Notes: generated from the sequence alone by a model not told the origin. Shown: positions 35,840 to 45,352, counted from the first letter of the stretch. The stretch: DNA of 64,000 nt from Burkholderia contaminans (GCF_029633825.1 NZ_CP090640.1:2108001-2172000), one strand, 5' to 3'. Numbers and translations: made by a program.

Positions 35840-37483
35840 ATGGCTGACACACTGCCCGATATCCAGCCCGTGCTGATCGTCGGCGCGGGGCCGACCGGCC
35901 TTGCCGCGGCGATGAGCCTCGCGCGAGCCCGCGTGCCGGTGCGCATCATCGATCGGCTCGCTGCACCCGCGCCGCATTCGCGCGCGATCGGCATCCAGGC
36001 GCGCACGCTCGAACTGCTGGAGCAGCATCGCGCGGTCGAACCGTTTCTCGCGCTCGGCCATCGTGCCCATGCGGCCGCGCTGCATGCCGACGGCCGCGTG
36101 ATCGCGCGGCTCGATTTCGATCCGCTGCAAACGCGCTATCCGTACCTGCTGTTTCTCGACCAGACCATCACCGAGCGCCTGCTTGCCGACCATCTGGCCC
36201 GGCTCGGCGTGACGGTCGAGCGCGGCGCGACGCTGACCGCATGCGATGCGGGCGGTGCGTCGCTCGACGTGTCGATCCGCTGCGCGGACGGCCGCGACGA
36301 ATCGTTCGCGCCGTCGTACCTGATCGCCGCCGACGGCGCGCACAGCACGGTCAGGCATCTGCTCGGCCTGGGTTTCACCGGGCATGCGTTCGAGCAGACC
36401 TTCCTGCTCGCCGATTTCGCGGCAATACCCGACTGGCCGGACGAAGAGATCCACCTGTTCACGACAGCCGAAGGCATCGCAGGCCTGTTTCCGATGGGCG
36501 GCGGCCGTTACCGGCTCGTGGCCGACCGGCCGCCCGGGAGCGACGCATCGCCCGATGCACCGACCCCGTCGCTCGCGGAATGCGACGCGATCGTGCGTGC
36601 CCGCGCCGGCGCGTCGATCTCGCCGAGCGATCTCGCCTGGTCGTCGTATTTTCATCTGCACAGCCGGATGGTCGACCGGCTGCGTCACGGCCGCGTGTTC
36701 TTCGCGGGCGACGCCGCGCACGTCCATAGTCCGGCCGGCGCGCAGGGCATGAACACCGGCATCCAGGAGGCGTTCAATCTCGGCTGGAAGCTCGCGCGCG
36801 TGCTCGGCGCGGGCACGCCCGAGCGGCTGCTCGACACGTATCACGCGGAGCGTCACCCGATCGAGCGCGACGTGTTGCGGCAAACCGGGTTCGTCACGCA
36901 AATCGTCGAAGCCGAGCGCGGCGCGATGAAGCTGCTGCGCGATCACGTCGTGCCGGTGCTGGCGTCGTTCGGGCCGATGCGCGACGCAGTGCGGCGCACG
37001 GTCAGCGAACTCGGCGTGCAGTACCGGAAGAGTCCGCTGACGCTCGAGCGCGTGCTCGATGGCGGGCCTCGCGCAGGCGAGCGGGCACCCGACGCGCGCG
37101 TGCGGGTGCTCGACGGGCCGCTCGGTCAGGCGCCCGGAACGGCGCGGCTATACGACCTGCACGATCCGGCGAGCTTCACGTTGCTGCTGCTGGAAGAGCC
37201 GGTGAACGCCGATACCGGCGCAGTGCCGCCGATGCCGACCGATGCGCAGGCGCTCGTGCAGGGGCTCGAACGGATCATGCCGGACGCGGTGCGCGTCTGG
37301 CGCGTCACCGATGCCGAAGGCGGCGATGCCGGCCTCGCGCAGGAATACGGCCGCTCGCGGCCGTCGTTTTACCTGCTGCGGCCGGATGGTTACGTCGCTG
37401 CGCGCGGGCGCACGGCGACCGACGCGAACGCGCTGCTGCGCCACTGCGAAAGCTGGTTCGCTGGCATGTCGCGGTCCGCGTAG
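35840..37483 (+). CDS. FAD-dependent aromatic-ring hydroxylase
   Basis: A 547-residue class A flavoprotein monooxygenase: VLIVGAGPTGLAAAMSLARA (about 11-30) binds the ADP part of FAD, AADGAHSTVRHLLGL is the DG motif and VFFAGDAAHVHSPAGAQGMN is the second FAD motif. The C-terminal 150 residues form a thioredoxin-like domain (PSFYLLRPDGYVAARG). Closest in type to pentachlorophenol or polyketide/anthraquinone hydroxylases; substrate unknown. ATG 35840. It converges with fdsD and is not in an operon. Confidence 0.88.
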   Translation: MADTLPDIQPVLIVGAGPTGLAAAMSLARARVPVRIIDRLAAPAPHSRAIGIQARTLELLEQHRAVEPFLALGHRAHAAALHADGRVIARLDFDPLQTRYPYLLFLDQTITERLLADHLARLGVTVERGATLTACDAGGASLDVSIRCADGRDESFAPSYLIAADGAHSTVRHLLGLGFTGHAFEQTFLLADFAAIPDWPDEEIHLFTTAEGIAGLFPMGGGRYRLVADRPPGSDASPDAPTPSLAECDAIVRARAGASISPSDLAWSSYFHLHSRMVDRLRHGRVFFAGDAAHVHSPAGAQGMNTGIQEAFNLGWKLARVLGAGTPERLLDTYHAERHPIERDVLRQTGFVTQIVEAERGAMKLLRDHVVPVLASFGPMRDAVRRTVSELGVQYRKSPLTLERVLDGGPRAGERAPDARVRVLDGPLGQAPGTARLYDLHDPASFTLLLLEEPVNADTGAVPPMPTDAQALVQGLERIMPDAVRVWRVTDAEGGDAGLAQEYGRSRPSFYLLRPDGYVAARGRTATDANALLRHCESWFAGMSRSA

Positions 37484-37491
37484 CGGTGCGG

Positions 37492-37743
37492 TCAGGCGCT
37501 CGCCGCGGCGGGTATGAGCGACGCGCGGTGCGCGGCGATCGCGTCGCGCACGATCGGTGCCGCCCGTTGCCCGGCCTCGCTCGACGGATCGTCGAGCGCC
37601 GCGAGCAACGCGCGACGCATCCGCGGCTCCCAGAAGCGCCGGATATGGTCGGCGATGCCGGTCAACGCTTCGTCTCGATCGGGCATCGATTCGAAGAATG
37701 CGCCGATCTGGTTGGCCATGTCGATCAGGTGTCCATTGTCCAT
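37492..37743 (-). CDS. fdsD: NAD-dependent formate dehydrogenase, delta subunit
   Basis: An 83-residue protein beginning MDNGHLIDMANQIGAFFESM and containing HIRRFWEPRMRRALL, the FdsD signature. It associates with the FdsABG enzyme and is thought to help assembly or stability. It starts 7 bases after the fdsA stop and ends the operon. In Cupriavidus-type operons fdsC (an FdhD-like sulfurtransferase) lies between fdsA and fdsD; here it does not. Confidence 0.92.
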   Translation of the reverse strand: MDNGHLIDMANQIGAFFESMPDRDEALTGIADHIRRFWEPRMRRALLAALDDPSSEAGQRAAPIVRDAIAAHRASLIPAAASA

Positions 37744-37750
37744 CGCTTCC

Positions 37751-40702
37751 TCACTTGCCCGTCGTCACGCCGGCGGTCGCGGCGGCGCGGCGCTCGAGCA
37801 GGTCGAGCTGCTCCGCGTTGAAGCGCGCATACGCTTGCTGCCAGTCGGACGGCTGCGCGACGGGCAGCACCTGCACGGCCGTCACCTTGTACTCGGGGCA
37901 GTTCGTCGCCCAGTCCGAGCTGTCCGTCGTGATCACGTTCGCGCCCGATTCGGGGAAGTGGAACGTCGTATAAACGACACCCGGCTGCATGCGTTCGGTC
38001 ACGAGCGCGCGCAGCACCGTCTGCCCCGCACGCGATTCAATGCCCACCCAGTCGCCGCTGCGGATACCGCGATCCTGCGCGTCGTGCGGATGGATCTCGA
38101 GGCGATCCTCTTCGTGCCACCGCACGTTCTCGGTGCGGCGGGTCTGCGCGCCGACGTTGTACTGCGACAGGATGCGGCCCGTCGTCAGGATCAGCGGATA
38201 GCGCTGCGTGACCTTCTCCGGCGACGCGATGAACTGCGTGATCACGAACTTGCCCTTGCCGCGCACGAATGCGTCGATGTGCATCGTCGGCGTGCCTTCC
38301 GGTGCGTGCTCGTTGCACGGCCACTGAATGCTGCCGAGCGTATCGAGCTTCGCGTAGGACACACCCGAAAAGGTCGGCGTGAGCCGCGCGATCTCGTCCA
38401 TGATTTCCGACGGATGCGCATAGTCCATCTCGTAGCCGAGCGCGCGCGACAGCATCAGCGTGACTTCCCAGTCCGCGTAGCCCGCGAGCGGCGGCATCAC
38501 CTTGCGCACGCGCGAGATGCGGCGTTCCGCATTCGTGAACGTGCCGTCCTTCTCGAGGAACGACGAGCCGGGCAGCAGCACGTGCGCGTATTTCGCGGTC
38601 TCGTTCAGGAAGATGTCCTGCACGACGATGCATTCCATTGCCGACAGCGCGGCCGCGACGTGCTGCGTATTCGGGTCCGACTGGACGATGTCCTCGCCCT
38701 GGCAGTAAAGCCCCTTGAAGCTGCCGTCGAGCGCCGCGTCGAACATGTTCGGGATGCGCAGCCCCGGTTCCGGTTGCAGCTTCGCCGACCACGCCGCTTC
38801 GAACTGCGTGCGCACGACCTCGTCGCCGATGTGCCGGTAGCCGGGCAGTTCGTGCGGGAACGAGCCCATGTCGCACGAGCCCTGCACGTTGTTCTGGCCG
38901 CGCAGCGGATTGACGCCGACACCTTCGCGGCCGATGTTGCCGGTTGCCATCGCGAGGTTCGCGATGCCCATCACCGTCGTCGAGCCCTGCGCGTGTTCGG
39001 TCACGCCCAGACCGTAATAGATCGCGGCATTGCCGCCCGTCGCATAGAGGCGCGCGGCTTCGCGTACCAGCTCGGCCGGCACGCCCGTCACGGCGGCGGT
39101 CGCCTCGGGCGAGTTGTCGGCTCGCGAGACGAAGTCGCGCCATTGCTCGAATGCGCGCGTCTCGCAGCGCTCGGCGACGAATGCGTCGGCGACGAGCCCT
39201 TCGGTGACGATCACGTGCGCGAGCGCGTTGACGATCGCGACGTTGGTGCCGGGCCGCAACTGCAGGTGGTGGGTCGCCTTTACGTGCGGTCCGTCGACGA
39301 CGTCGATGCGGCGCGGGTCGATCACGATCAGCTTCGCGCCTTCACGCACGCGCCGCTTCAGCCGCGAGCCGAACACCGGGTGGCCGTCGGTCGGGTTCGC
39401 GCCCATCACGACGATCACGTCGGCCTGGCCGACCGACGCGAACGTCTGCGTGCCGGCCGATTCGCCGAGCGTCGTCTTGAGGCCATAGCCCGTCGGCGAG
39501 TGGCACACGCGTGCGCAGGTGTCGACGTTGTTGTTGCCGAACGCGGCGCGCACCAGCTTCTGCACGAGGTAGGTTTCCTCGTTCGTGCAGCGCGACGACG
39601 TGATGCCGCCGATGGAATCGCGGCCGTACTTGTCCTGCAGCTTGCGGAATTGCGTTGCCGCGTAGGTGAGCGCTTCTTCCCAGCTGACTTCGCGCCACGG
39701 GTCGGTGATCTTCTCGCGGATCATCGGCTTCGTGATGCGGTCCTTGTGCGTGGCATAGCCCCATGCGAAGCGCCCTTTCACGCACGCGTGGCCCTCGTTC
39801 GCTAGGCCGTTCTTGTGCGGCGTCATGCGCACGACCTGCGTGCCCTTCATCTCGGCCTTGAACGAGCAGCCGACGCCGCAGTATGCGCAGGTCGTGACGA
39901 CCGAGTGTTCGGCCTGCCCGAGTTGCACGACGGATTTTTCCTGCAGCGTGGCGGTCGGGCACGCGGCGACGCACGCGCCGCACGACACGCACTCCGATGC
40001 CATGAACGATTCGCTTTCGCCGGCGGCGACGCGCGATTCGAAGCCGCGTGCGGCGATCGTCAGCGCGAACGTGCCTTGCGTTTCCTCGCAGGCGCGCACG
40101 CAGCGGTTGCAGACGATGCACTTCGACGGGTCGTACGTGAAGTACGGGTTCGATTCGTCCTTCGTGTCCTTCAGGTGATTCGCGCCGTCGAAGCCGTAGC
40201 GCACTTCGCGCAGGCCGACCACGCCCGCCATGTCCTGCAGCTCGCAGTCGCCGTTGGCGGGGCAGGTGAGGCAGTCGAGCGGATGGTCGGAGATGTACAG
40301 CTCCATCACGTTGCGACGCAGCGACTGCAGCCGGTCCGATTGCGTGCGCACCTTCATGCCCGCTTCGGCAGGCGTCGTGCACGACGCCGGATAACCTCGG
40401 CGGCCTTCGATCTCGACGAGGCACAGCCGGCAGGAGCCGAACGGTTCGAGCGAATCGGTCGCGCAGAGCTTCGGGACGTTGACGCCGGCTTCGATCGCCG
40501 CGCGCATCACCGACGTGCCGGCCGGCACCGTGACCGGCTGGCCGTCGATTTCGAGCGTGACGTCGGTATCGGCATGACGTTGCGGCGTGCCGTAGTCGGT
40601 ATCGTCGAACGGATCGCGGGCACGCGCCTGAGCGGCGCTCTTGCACGCGCATTGGCCCGAGCCGCAGCCGCCTTGGCGGACGTTGTTCGTGTCGAGGGAC
40701 AT
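37751..40702 (-). CDS. fdsA: NAD-dependent formate dehydrogenase, alpha (molybdenum) subunit
   Basis: A 983-residue catalytic subunit oxidising formate to CO2. From the N-terminus: [2Fe-2S] ferredoxin-like domain (CRLCLVEIEGRRGYPASC), His/Cys cluster (HPLDCLTCPANGDC), two [4Fe-4S] motifs (CIVCNRCVRAC, CVSCGACVAAC), a further [4Fe-4S] (CAYCGVGC) and the bis-MGD cofactor domain. The metal ligand is cysteine, in DTCARVCHSPTG, so it is not a selenoenzyme. A Cys/Gly-rich lead (GGCGSGQCACK) opens the protein. ATG 40702; 17 bases after fdsB. Soluble, cytosolic. Confidence 0.96.
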   Translation of the reverse strand: MSLDTNNVRQGGCGSGQCACKSAAQARARDPFDDTDYGTPQRHADTDVTLEIDGQPVTVPAGTSVMRAAIEAGVNVPKLCATDSLEPFGSCRLCLVEIEGRRGYPASCTTPAEAGMKVRTQSDRLQSLRRNVMELYISDHPLDCLTCPANGDCELQDMAGVVGLREVRYGFDGANHLKDTKDESNPYFTYDPSKCIVCNRCVRACEETQGTFALTIAARGFESRVAAGESESFMASECVSCGACVAACPTATLQEKSVVQLGQAEHSVVTTCAYCGVGCSFKAEMKGTQVVRMTPHKNGLANEGHACVKGRFAWGYATHKDRITKPMIREKITDPWREVSWEEALTYAATQFRKLQDKYGRDSIGGITSSRCTNEETYLVQKLVRAAFGNNNVDTCARVCHSPTGYGLKTTLGESAGTQTFASVGQADVIVVMGANPTDGHPVFGSRLKRRVREGAKLIVIDPRRIDVVDGPHVKATHHLQLRPGTNVAIVNALAHVIVTEGLVADAFVAERCETRAFEQWRDFVSRADNSPEATAAVTGVPAELVREAARLYATGGNAAIYYGLGVTEHAQGSTTVMGIANLAMATGNIGREGVGVNPLRGQNNVQGSCDMGSFPHELPGYRHIGDEVVRTQFEAAWSAKLQPEPGLRIPNMFDAALDGSFKGLYCQGEDIVQSDPNTQHVAAALSAMECIVVQDIFLNETAKYAHVLLPGSSFLEKDGTFTNAERRISRVRKVMPPLAGYADWEVTLMLSRALGYEMDYAHPSEIMDEIARLTPTFSGVSYAKLDTLGSIQWPCNEHAPEGTPTMHIDAFVRGKGKFVITQFIASPEKVTQRYPLILTTGRILSQYNVGAQTRRTENVRWHEEDRLEIHPHDAQDRGIRSGDWVGIESRAGQTVLRALVTERMQPGVVYTTFHFPESGANVITTDSSDWATNCPEYKVTAVQVLPVAQPSDWQQAYARFNAEQLDLLERRAAATAGVTTGK

Positions 40703-40719
40703 GCAGGGCTCCTTCTGGG

Positions 40720-42297
40720 TCAGGCCGCAGCCTTGACCGGACCCGACGCGGCATGTTTGCCGGCAGCGAGCCCGAAATCTTCGGGGAAATGGTCGAGTGC
40801 GGACAGCACCGGGTAGGGTGTCATGCCGCCCATCGCGCACAGCGAACCGGCGAGCATCGTGTCGCACAGGTCGCGCAGCAGCGTGACCTGCCGCTCCGAC
40901 GTATCGCCGTGGCGGATGCGTGCGATCGTCTCGACGCCGCGTGTCGATCCGATCCGGCACGGCGTGCACTTGCCGCACGACTCGATCGCACAGAACTTCA
41001 TCGCGTATTCGGCGAGCTCGGCGAGGTTCGACGTGTCGTCGTGCAGCACGATGCCGCCGTGGCCGACCACCGCGCCGATCGCCGTATACGCTTCGTAGTC
41101 GAGCGGCACGTCCCACTGGTGGTCGGGCAGGTAGGTGCCGAGCGGGCCGCCCACCTGCGCGGCACGTGCGGGCCGGCCGCTGGCCGTGCCGCCGCCGAAG
41201 TCGAACAGCAGCTCGCGCAGCGTGACGCCGAACGCGAGTTCGACGAGGCCGCCGTGGCGGATGTTGCCGGCGAGCTGGAACGGCAGCGTGCCGCGCGAGC
41301 GGCCCATCCCGTAGTCGCGATAGAACGCCGCGCCGCGCGCGAAGATCACGGGCGCCGTTGCGAGCGTGATCACGTTGTTGATGACGGTCGGCTGGCCGTA
41401 CAGGCCGGCGAGTGCGGGCAGCGGCGGTTTCGCACGCACGACGCCGCGCTTGCCTTCGAGCGATTCGAGCAGCGCCGTTTCCTCGCCGCACACGTAAGAG
41501 CCCGCGCCTTTCGCGACGTGCAGCTCGAACGCGTGCGCGGAGCCGAGCACGTGCTCGCCGAGCCAGCCGGCTTCACGTGCGCGGACGATCGCGGCTTCGA
41601 GCGTGGCGATCGCGTGCGGGTATTCGCTGCGCACGTAGATGTAGCCGACGGTCGCGCCGGTCGCGACGCCCGCGATGATCATCCCTTCGATCAGGCAGTA
41701 CGGATCGCATTCCATGATCAGGCGGTCGGAGAAGGTGCCCGAATCGCCTTCGTCTGCATTGCAGACGATGTATTTCTGCGCGGCGCGCGCCTGCCGGACC
41801 GTGCGCCACTTGATGCCGGCCGGGAACGCTGCACCACCGCGGCCGCGCAGCCCCGATTCGATCAGCGTTTCGCACGCGGCATCGCCGTCGAGCGCGAGCG
41901 CGTTCTTCAGGCCGACGAGCCCTTCGTATCGCAGGTAGTCGTCGATCGACAGCGGGTCCGTCAGGCCGATGCGTGCGAACGTGAGGCGTTGCTGGCGCGC
42001 GAGATACGGCAGTGCATCGACGAGCCCGACAGCGCTCGGATGCGTGCCGCCTTCGAGCCAGTTCGCGTCGAACAGGGCCGGCACGTCGGCGGCCGACAGA
42101 TTCGCATAGCCGACGCGGCCGGCGGCTGTGCCGACCTCGACGAGCGGCTCGAGCCACAGCAGCCCGCGCGAACCGTTGCGGACCAGTTCGATGGCGATGC
42201 CGCGGCGTTCGGCTTCCGCCTCGATCGCGGCGGCGAGCGCGTCGGCGCCGAGTGCCAGCGCGGACGAATCGCGCGGAACGTAGATGCGGGTCGTCAT
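40720..42297 (-). CDS. fdsB: NAD-dependent formate dehydrogenase, beta (flavin/NAD) subunit
   Basis: A 525-residue subunit homologous to NuoF with an N-terminal thioredoxin-like part. It binds FMN (LRGRGGAAFPAGIKW), NAD and the N3-type [4Fe-4S] cluster (ESCGKCTPCRIGS plus a later Cys in AGSLCAMGG). The CNADEGDSGTFSDR and GAGSYVCGEETALLESLEG motifs are intact. It hands electrons from the iron-sulfur chain to NAD+. ATG 42297 overlaps the fdsG stop (ATGA), so translation is coupled. Confidence 0.95.
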   Translation of the reverse strand: MTTRIYVPRDSSALALGADALAAAIEAEAERRGIAIELVRNGSRGLLWLEPLVEVGTAAGRVGYANLSAADVPALFDANWLEGGTHPSAVGLVDALPYLARQQRLTFARIGLTDPLSIDDYLRYEGLVGLKNALALDGDAACETLIESGLRGRGGAAFPAGIKWRTVRQARAAQKYIVCNADEGDSGTFSDRLIMECDPYCLIEGMIIAGVATGATVGYIYVRSEYPHAIATLEAAIVRAREAGWLGEHVLGSAHAFELHVAKGAGSYVCGEETALLESLEGKRGVVRAKPPLPALAGLYGQPTVINNVITLATAPVIFARGAAFYRDYGMGRSRGTLPFQLAGNIRHGGLVELAFGVTLRELLFDFGGGTASGRPARAAQVGGPLGTYLPDHQWDVPLDYEAYTAIGAVVGHGGIVLHDDTSNLAELAEYAMKFCAIESCGKCTPCRIGSTRGVETIARIRHGDTSERQVTLLRDLCDTMLAGSLCAMGGMTPYPVLSALDHFPEDFGLAAGKHAASGPVKAAA

Positions 42298-42794
42298 GCG
42301 GCCTCCGGGGTGTGAGCGGCCGCGTCGGCGAGCAGGGCGTCGAACTTCTCCGGCGTGACCTTCGCGTGCAGCACGCCATTGACCGTCATCGACGGCGACT
42401 GCGCACACAGTCCGAGGCAGTAGACCGATTCAAGCGCGACGTCACCGGGCGCATGCGCATCGGCGGCATCGCCGTGCGCTGCGTCGAACCGGCAACCCGT
42501 GCGGGCTTCCGCATGCGCGGCCAGCGCTTCGCAGCCCATGCTGCGACACGCTTCGGCGCGACACATCTGGATCGTCACGCGGGCGGGCGGTGCGGTGCGG
42601 AAGTGGTGGTAGTAAGTCAGGACGCCGTGCACTTCCGCGCGCGACAGGTTGAGTGCGCGGGCGAGCGGCGCGACGCAGCCCGGCGGCACGTAGCCCGTGT
42701 CGTCCTGGATCGCGTGCAGGATCGCCACGAGCGACCGGCCGGCGCGTGCATGGCGCTCGACAAGTGCGTCGGGCGCTTGGGAATTCGGGGACAT
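42294..42794 (-). CDS. fdsG: NAD-dependent formate dehydrogenase, gamma subunit
   Basis: A 166-residue NuoE-like subunit carrying a [2Fe-2S] cluster through four cysteines: QMCRAEACRSMGC (two ligands) and VYCLGLCAQSPSM (two ligands). The HAIQDDTGYVPP and LTYYHHF stretches are typical of the family. First gene of the fds operon; ATG 42794 follows GGAGGAGCACAGCTG, a strong ribosome-binding site. The promoter lies in the 131 bases shared with the divergent regulator. Confidence 0.95.
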   Translation of the reverse strand: MSPNSQAPDALVERHARAGRSLVAILHAIQDDTGYVPPGCVAPLARALNLSRAEVHGVLTYYHHFRTAPPARVTIQMCRAEACRSMGCEALAAHAEARTGCRFDAAHGDAADAHAPGDVALESVYCLGLCAQSPSMTVNGVLHAKVTPEKFDALLADAAAHTPEAA

Positions 42795-42925
42795 CAGCTG
42801 TGCTCCTCCAAAGTCTCATATGTGCTCGTGATTCATATAGTGCACATTGAAACTTCGTTCTGATTGATTTTGAACAACGATAAGCGGAAGATCTGGCGGT
42901 CGCAATAGGAAATCAGAGTGCATAA

Positions 42926-44032
42926 ATGATTCGCATCGAATGCGACGCGTATCTGACCGTACGCGACACGGAAGGTCGTGCGGCCGGCCTGTCGGATGTC
43001 GCGCCGCTGCTCGAACTCGTGGCCGACACGGGCAGCATTGCGCAGGCCGCGCAAGCGAAAGGGCTGTCCTACCGGCACGCATGGGGCATGCTCCGCGCGC
43101 TGGAGGCGTGCATCGGCGGGGAACTGATCGAAACCGCGCGCGGCAAGGGCTCGACGTTGTCGGCGCTCGGGCAGGCCGTCGTCGATGCGCAGCGCCTCGC
43201 GCGCAGCCGTCTCGACGGGAACCTGCGCACGCTGGCGGCCGAAGTGGCGAGCGACCTGAACCGGCGGCTCGCGCAGCGCGACGGCGCCGTGCGCATCCAT
43301 GCGTCGCACGGCTATGCGGTCGCGACGCTCGTCTCCGCGCTCGTCGATGCGCAGGCGGCCGTCGACATCAAGTATCGCGAGAGTGTCGAGGCCGTGCAGG
43401 CGCTTGGCCGCGGCGAGTGCGACCTGGCCGGCTTCCATCTGCCGCGCGGCGCGTTTCGCGCGCGGTGCGCGCAGATCTACCGGCCGTGGCTCGACGATAC
43501 GCGCCATGTGCTGATCCACCTGACACGACGTCAGCAGGGGTTGTTCATTCCGCGCGGCAACCCGAAGCAGGTTCGCGGGCTCGCGGATCTCGCGCGCAAT
43601 GACATCCGCTTCGTCAACCGCCAGCCGGGGTCGGGAACGCGCATGCTGCTGGATCTCGCGCTGCGCGCGATCGGCATCGATCCAGAGCGCATCGACGGCT
43701 ATGCGTCGGCCGAGCTCACGCACTCGGCGATCGCGGCGTTCGTCGCGAGCGGGATGGCCGATCTCGGCTTCGGCGTCGAGCCGGCCGCCCGTCATTTCGG
43801 GCTCGATTTCATCCCGGTCGTCGACGAAGACTATTACTTTGCATGCGAACGCGCGCGGCTCGACGCGCGGCCGCTTGCCGGTGTGCTGGCGCTGCTGCGC
43901 GATGCGCGCTTTGTCGAGCGCGTCGCGCATCTCGACGGCTACGATCCGGCTGCGTGCGGAACGCTGACGAGCATCGCGTCGGGGCTCGCCGGCGGCGACG
44001 GCGCGAGCGCGCCGGAGGGCAATTCCCGGTAA
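42926..44032 (+). CDS. fdsR: Regulator of the formate dehydrogenase operon (ModE/LysR-like HTH plus substrate-binding domain)
   Basis: A 368-residue regulator. An N-terminal winged helix of the ModE/LysR kind (PLLELVADTGSIAQAAQAKG, LSYRHAWGMLRALE) is followed by a periplasmic-binding-protein-like domain (about 115-345: LAGFHLPRGAFR, FVNRQPGSGTRMLLDLAL, LGFGVEPAARHFGLDFIPVV), as in molybdate or oxoanion sensors. Divergent from fdsG, the position of the FdsR regulator in related bacteria, so it probably senses formate or molybdate supply. ATG 42926. Confidence 0.85.
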   Translation: MIRIECDAYLTVRDTEGRAAGLSDVAPLLELVADTGSIAQAAQAKGLSYRHAWGMLRALEACIGGELIETARGKGSTLSALGQAVVDAQRLARSRLDGNLRTLAAEVASDLNRRLAQRDGAVRIHASHGYAVATLVSALVDAQAAVDIKYRESVEAVQALGRGECDLAGFHLPRGAFRARCAQIYRPWLDDTRHVLIHLTRRQQGLFIPRGNPKQVRGLADLARNDIRFVNRQPGSGTRMLLDLALRAIGIDPERIDGYASAELTHSAIAAFVASGMADLGFGVEPAARHFGLDFIPVVDEDYYFACERARLDARPLAGVLALLRDARFVERVAHLDGYDPAACGTLTSIASGLAGGDGASAPEGNSR

Positions 44033-44133
44033 CGCGGACGCAATCTAACCGCGATGCAGCAGCAGGGGATTTGCGCTACGCTTGCCGCTTGACCAACGTT
44101 CCAACAAGCACGCCGTTCAAGCGTCATCCCGCC

Positions 44134-44403
44134 ATGAAATTTTCCGTTTCCCTCACCGCGGCAGTGTTGGCCGCGGGGCTGCTGGTCGCTGTTTCGCCGT
44201 TTGCGCTCGCGCAGAATTCGCCCGGGGTGCCCGGCGGTATCCTGAGCGAACAGTTTCGCCTGAACGAGCATCCGCAGATGCCGTTCGCGGCGTCTGCGCC
44301 GTCGCAGAAATACCAGAGCGGCAACAAATCGGCCTTGCGCCGCAAGGGCGACCTGGGCGATCCCAACGGCTGCAACCTGAAGTGTCCGATGGATAGCCGG
44401 TAA
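44134..44403 (+). CDS. Small exported hypothetical protein
   Basis: An 89-residue protein with a clear signal peptide (MKFSVSLTAAVLAAGLLVAV, cleavage after ALA near residue 26). The mature part is about 63 residues, polar, with a conserved-looking end GDPNGCNLKCPMDSR carrying two cysteines four residues apart. No family recognised. It has its own space between fdsR and a terminator at 44529. Probably periplasmic. Confidence 0.72.
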   Translation: MKFSVSLTAAVLAAGLLVAVSPFALAQNSPGVPGGILSEQFRLNEHPQMPFAASAPSQKYQSGNKSALRRKGDLGDPNGCNLKCPMDSR

Positions 44404-44778
44404 CCTGGCCGACGGGCGCGTTCGCACGAGAGGCCCGCAGCACGGGTTCGACTGGCGGGTGTTGCGCTCGCACGCCGACCTGGCTGATCGGCGGCAGCCG
44501 GACTACCGTGCGATTCCGATTTTGTCCGAGCCCCGCGAAGCGTTGCCGCTTCGCGGGGCTTTTGCTTTCCGGTGAGTCGTCGTGCAATTCGATGCCGGGC
44601 GACGCAGGGATATGCGTATCGCCGGCCTGATGGGTGATTTAGGGTTAACCCGTAAATCAGCAAGGATGACTTCCAGAAACCTGCCTTATTCTTAAGCATT
44701 CACCTACATAAACTTCGGGTTGTCAGCGATGAACAAGGTGTTCACCGCGAACACAGACAAATCTGGAGGTAGGTCATC
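44404..44778. other. 375-base gap between two small secreted-protein genes
   Basis: No credible gene. It holds the terminator at 44529-44563, the inverted repeat GATTTA-GGGTTAACCC-G-TAAATC (44636-44658) and the leader of the DUF4148 gene with GGAGGT 9 bases before its ATG. Confidence 0.55.
44529..44563 (+). terminator. Terminator downstream of the small exported protein
   Basis: AGCCCCGCGAAGCG-TTGC-CGCTTCGCGGGGCT followed by TTTGCTTT. It is 125 bases past the stop codon. Confidence 0.85.
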
Positions 44779-45132
44779 ATGAAGTCGCTCGTTCAAGCTG
44801 TTGTCGTTGCTGCCGCTCTCGTTGCCCCGGTCGTGTCGTTCGCCCAGTCGGGCTCGACGATCACCCGCGCGCAGGTTCGCGCCGAACTGGTCCAGCTGCA
44901 GCAGGCAGGTTACAACTCCGCTCGCGGCGAAGATCCGCATTATCCGGAAGCGATCCAGGCTGCCACGGCTCGTGTTGCAGAGCAGCAGCGTGCCGCGCTG
45001 GCGCAAGCGCAAGGCGCCGATGCCAGCGGTTATGGCGCACAGGCGCAGGGCGCATCGGCAGCGGGTTCGCGTGCAATGGGCGTGCGTCCGGCCACCGCTG
45101 AAGAAATGAAGTCGCTGTATCGCGGCAGCTGA
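44779..45132 (+). CDS. DUF4148 exported protein
   Basis: A 117-residue protein with a signal peptide ending SFAQ (about residue 23) and the DUF4148 pattern ITRAQVRAELVQLQQAGYNS and DPHYPEAIQAA. The rest is Ala/Gln-rich and ends EEMKSLYRGS. The family is greatly expanded in Burkholderia; members are periplasmic or surface-exposed with unknown role and are often strongly regulated. ATG 44779 follows CTGGAGGTAGGTCATC, a strong ribosome-binding site. Confidence 0.93.
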   Translation: MKSLVQAVVVAAALVAPVVSFAQSGSTITRAQVRAELVQLQQAGYNSARGEDPHYPEAIQAATARVAEQQRAALAQAQGADASGYGAQAQGASAAGSRAMGVRPATAEEMKSLYRGS

Positions 45133-45288
45133 ACCGCGTATCGCCCGGTGTGCGTGAATGCCGGGTGCGACGACGCGTCGCGCCTGGCGGCGTAGCACCC
45201 GGGCCGGCCGCTGCCCGGCGCGATCGATGCGTGCGCGGGCAAGGCAGGATATCCGTCACCTCCTGTCGCCGGAAGTCCGGTGGCATTC

Positions 45289-45319
45289 CGCCCGGCCCGC
45301 CCGTGGCCGGGCGCTTTTT
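45289..45319 (+). terminator. Terminator of the DUF4148 gene
   Basis: CGCCCGGCC ... GGCCGGGCG hairpin followed by CTTTTTC. Confidence 0.8.
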
Positions 45320-45352
45320 CGAAAGAAGGGGGTGAGTGCGTTTTGCCGGCAA

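Noticed and set aside
37751..40702. Possible selenocysteine formate dehydrogenase
   Set aside because: No in-frame TGA in the catalytic region; the metal ligand position is cysteine in DTCARVCHSPTG.
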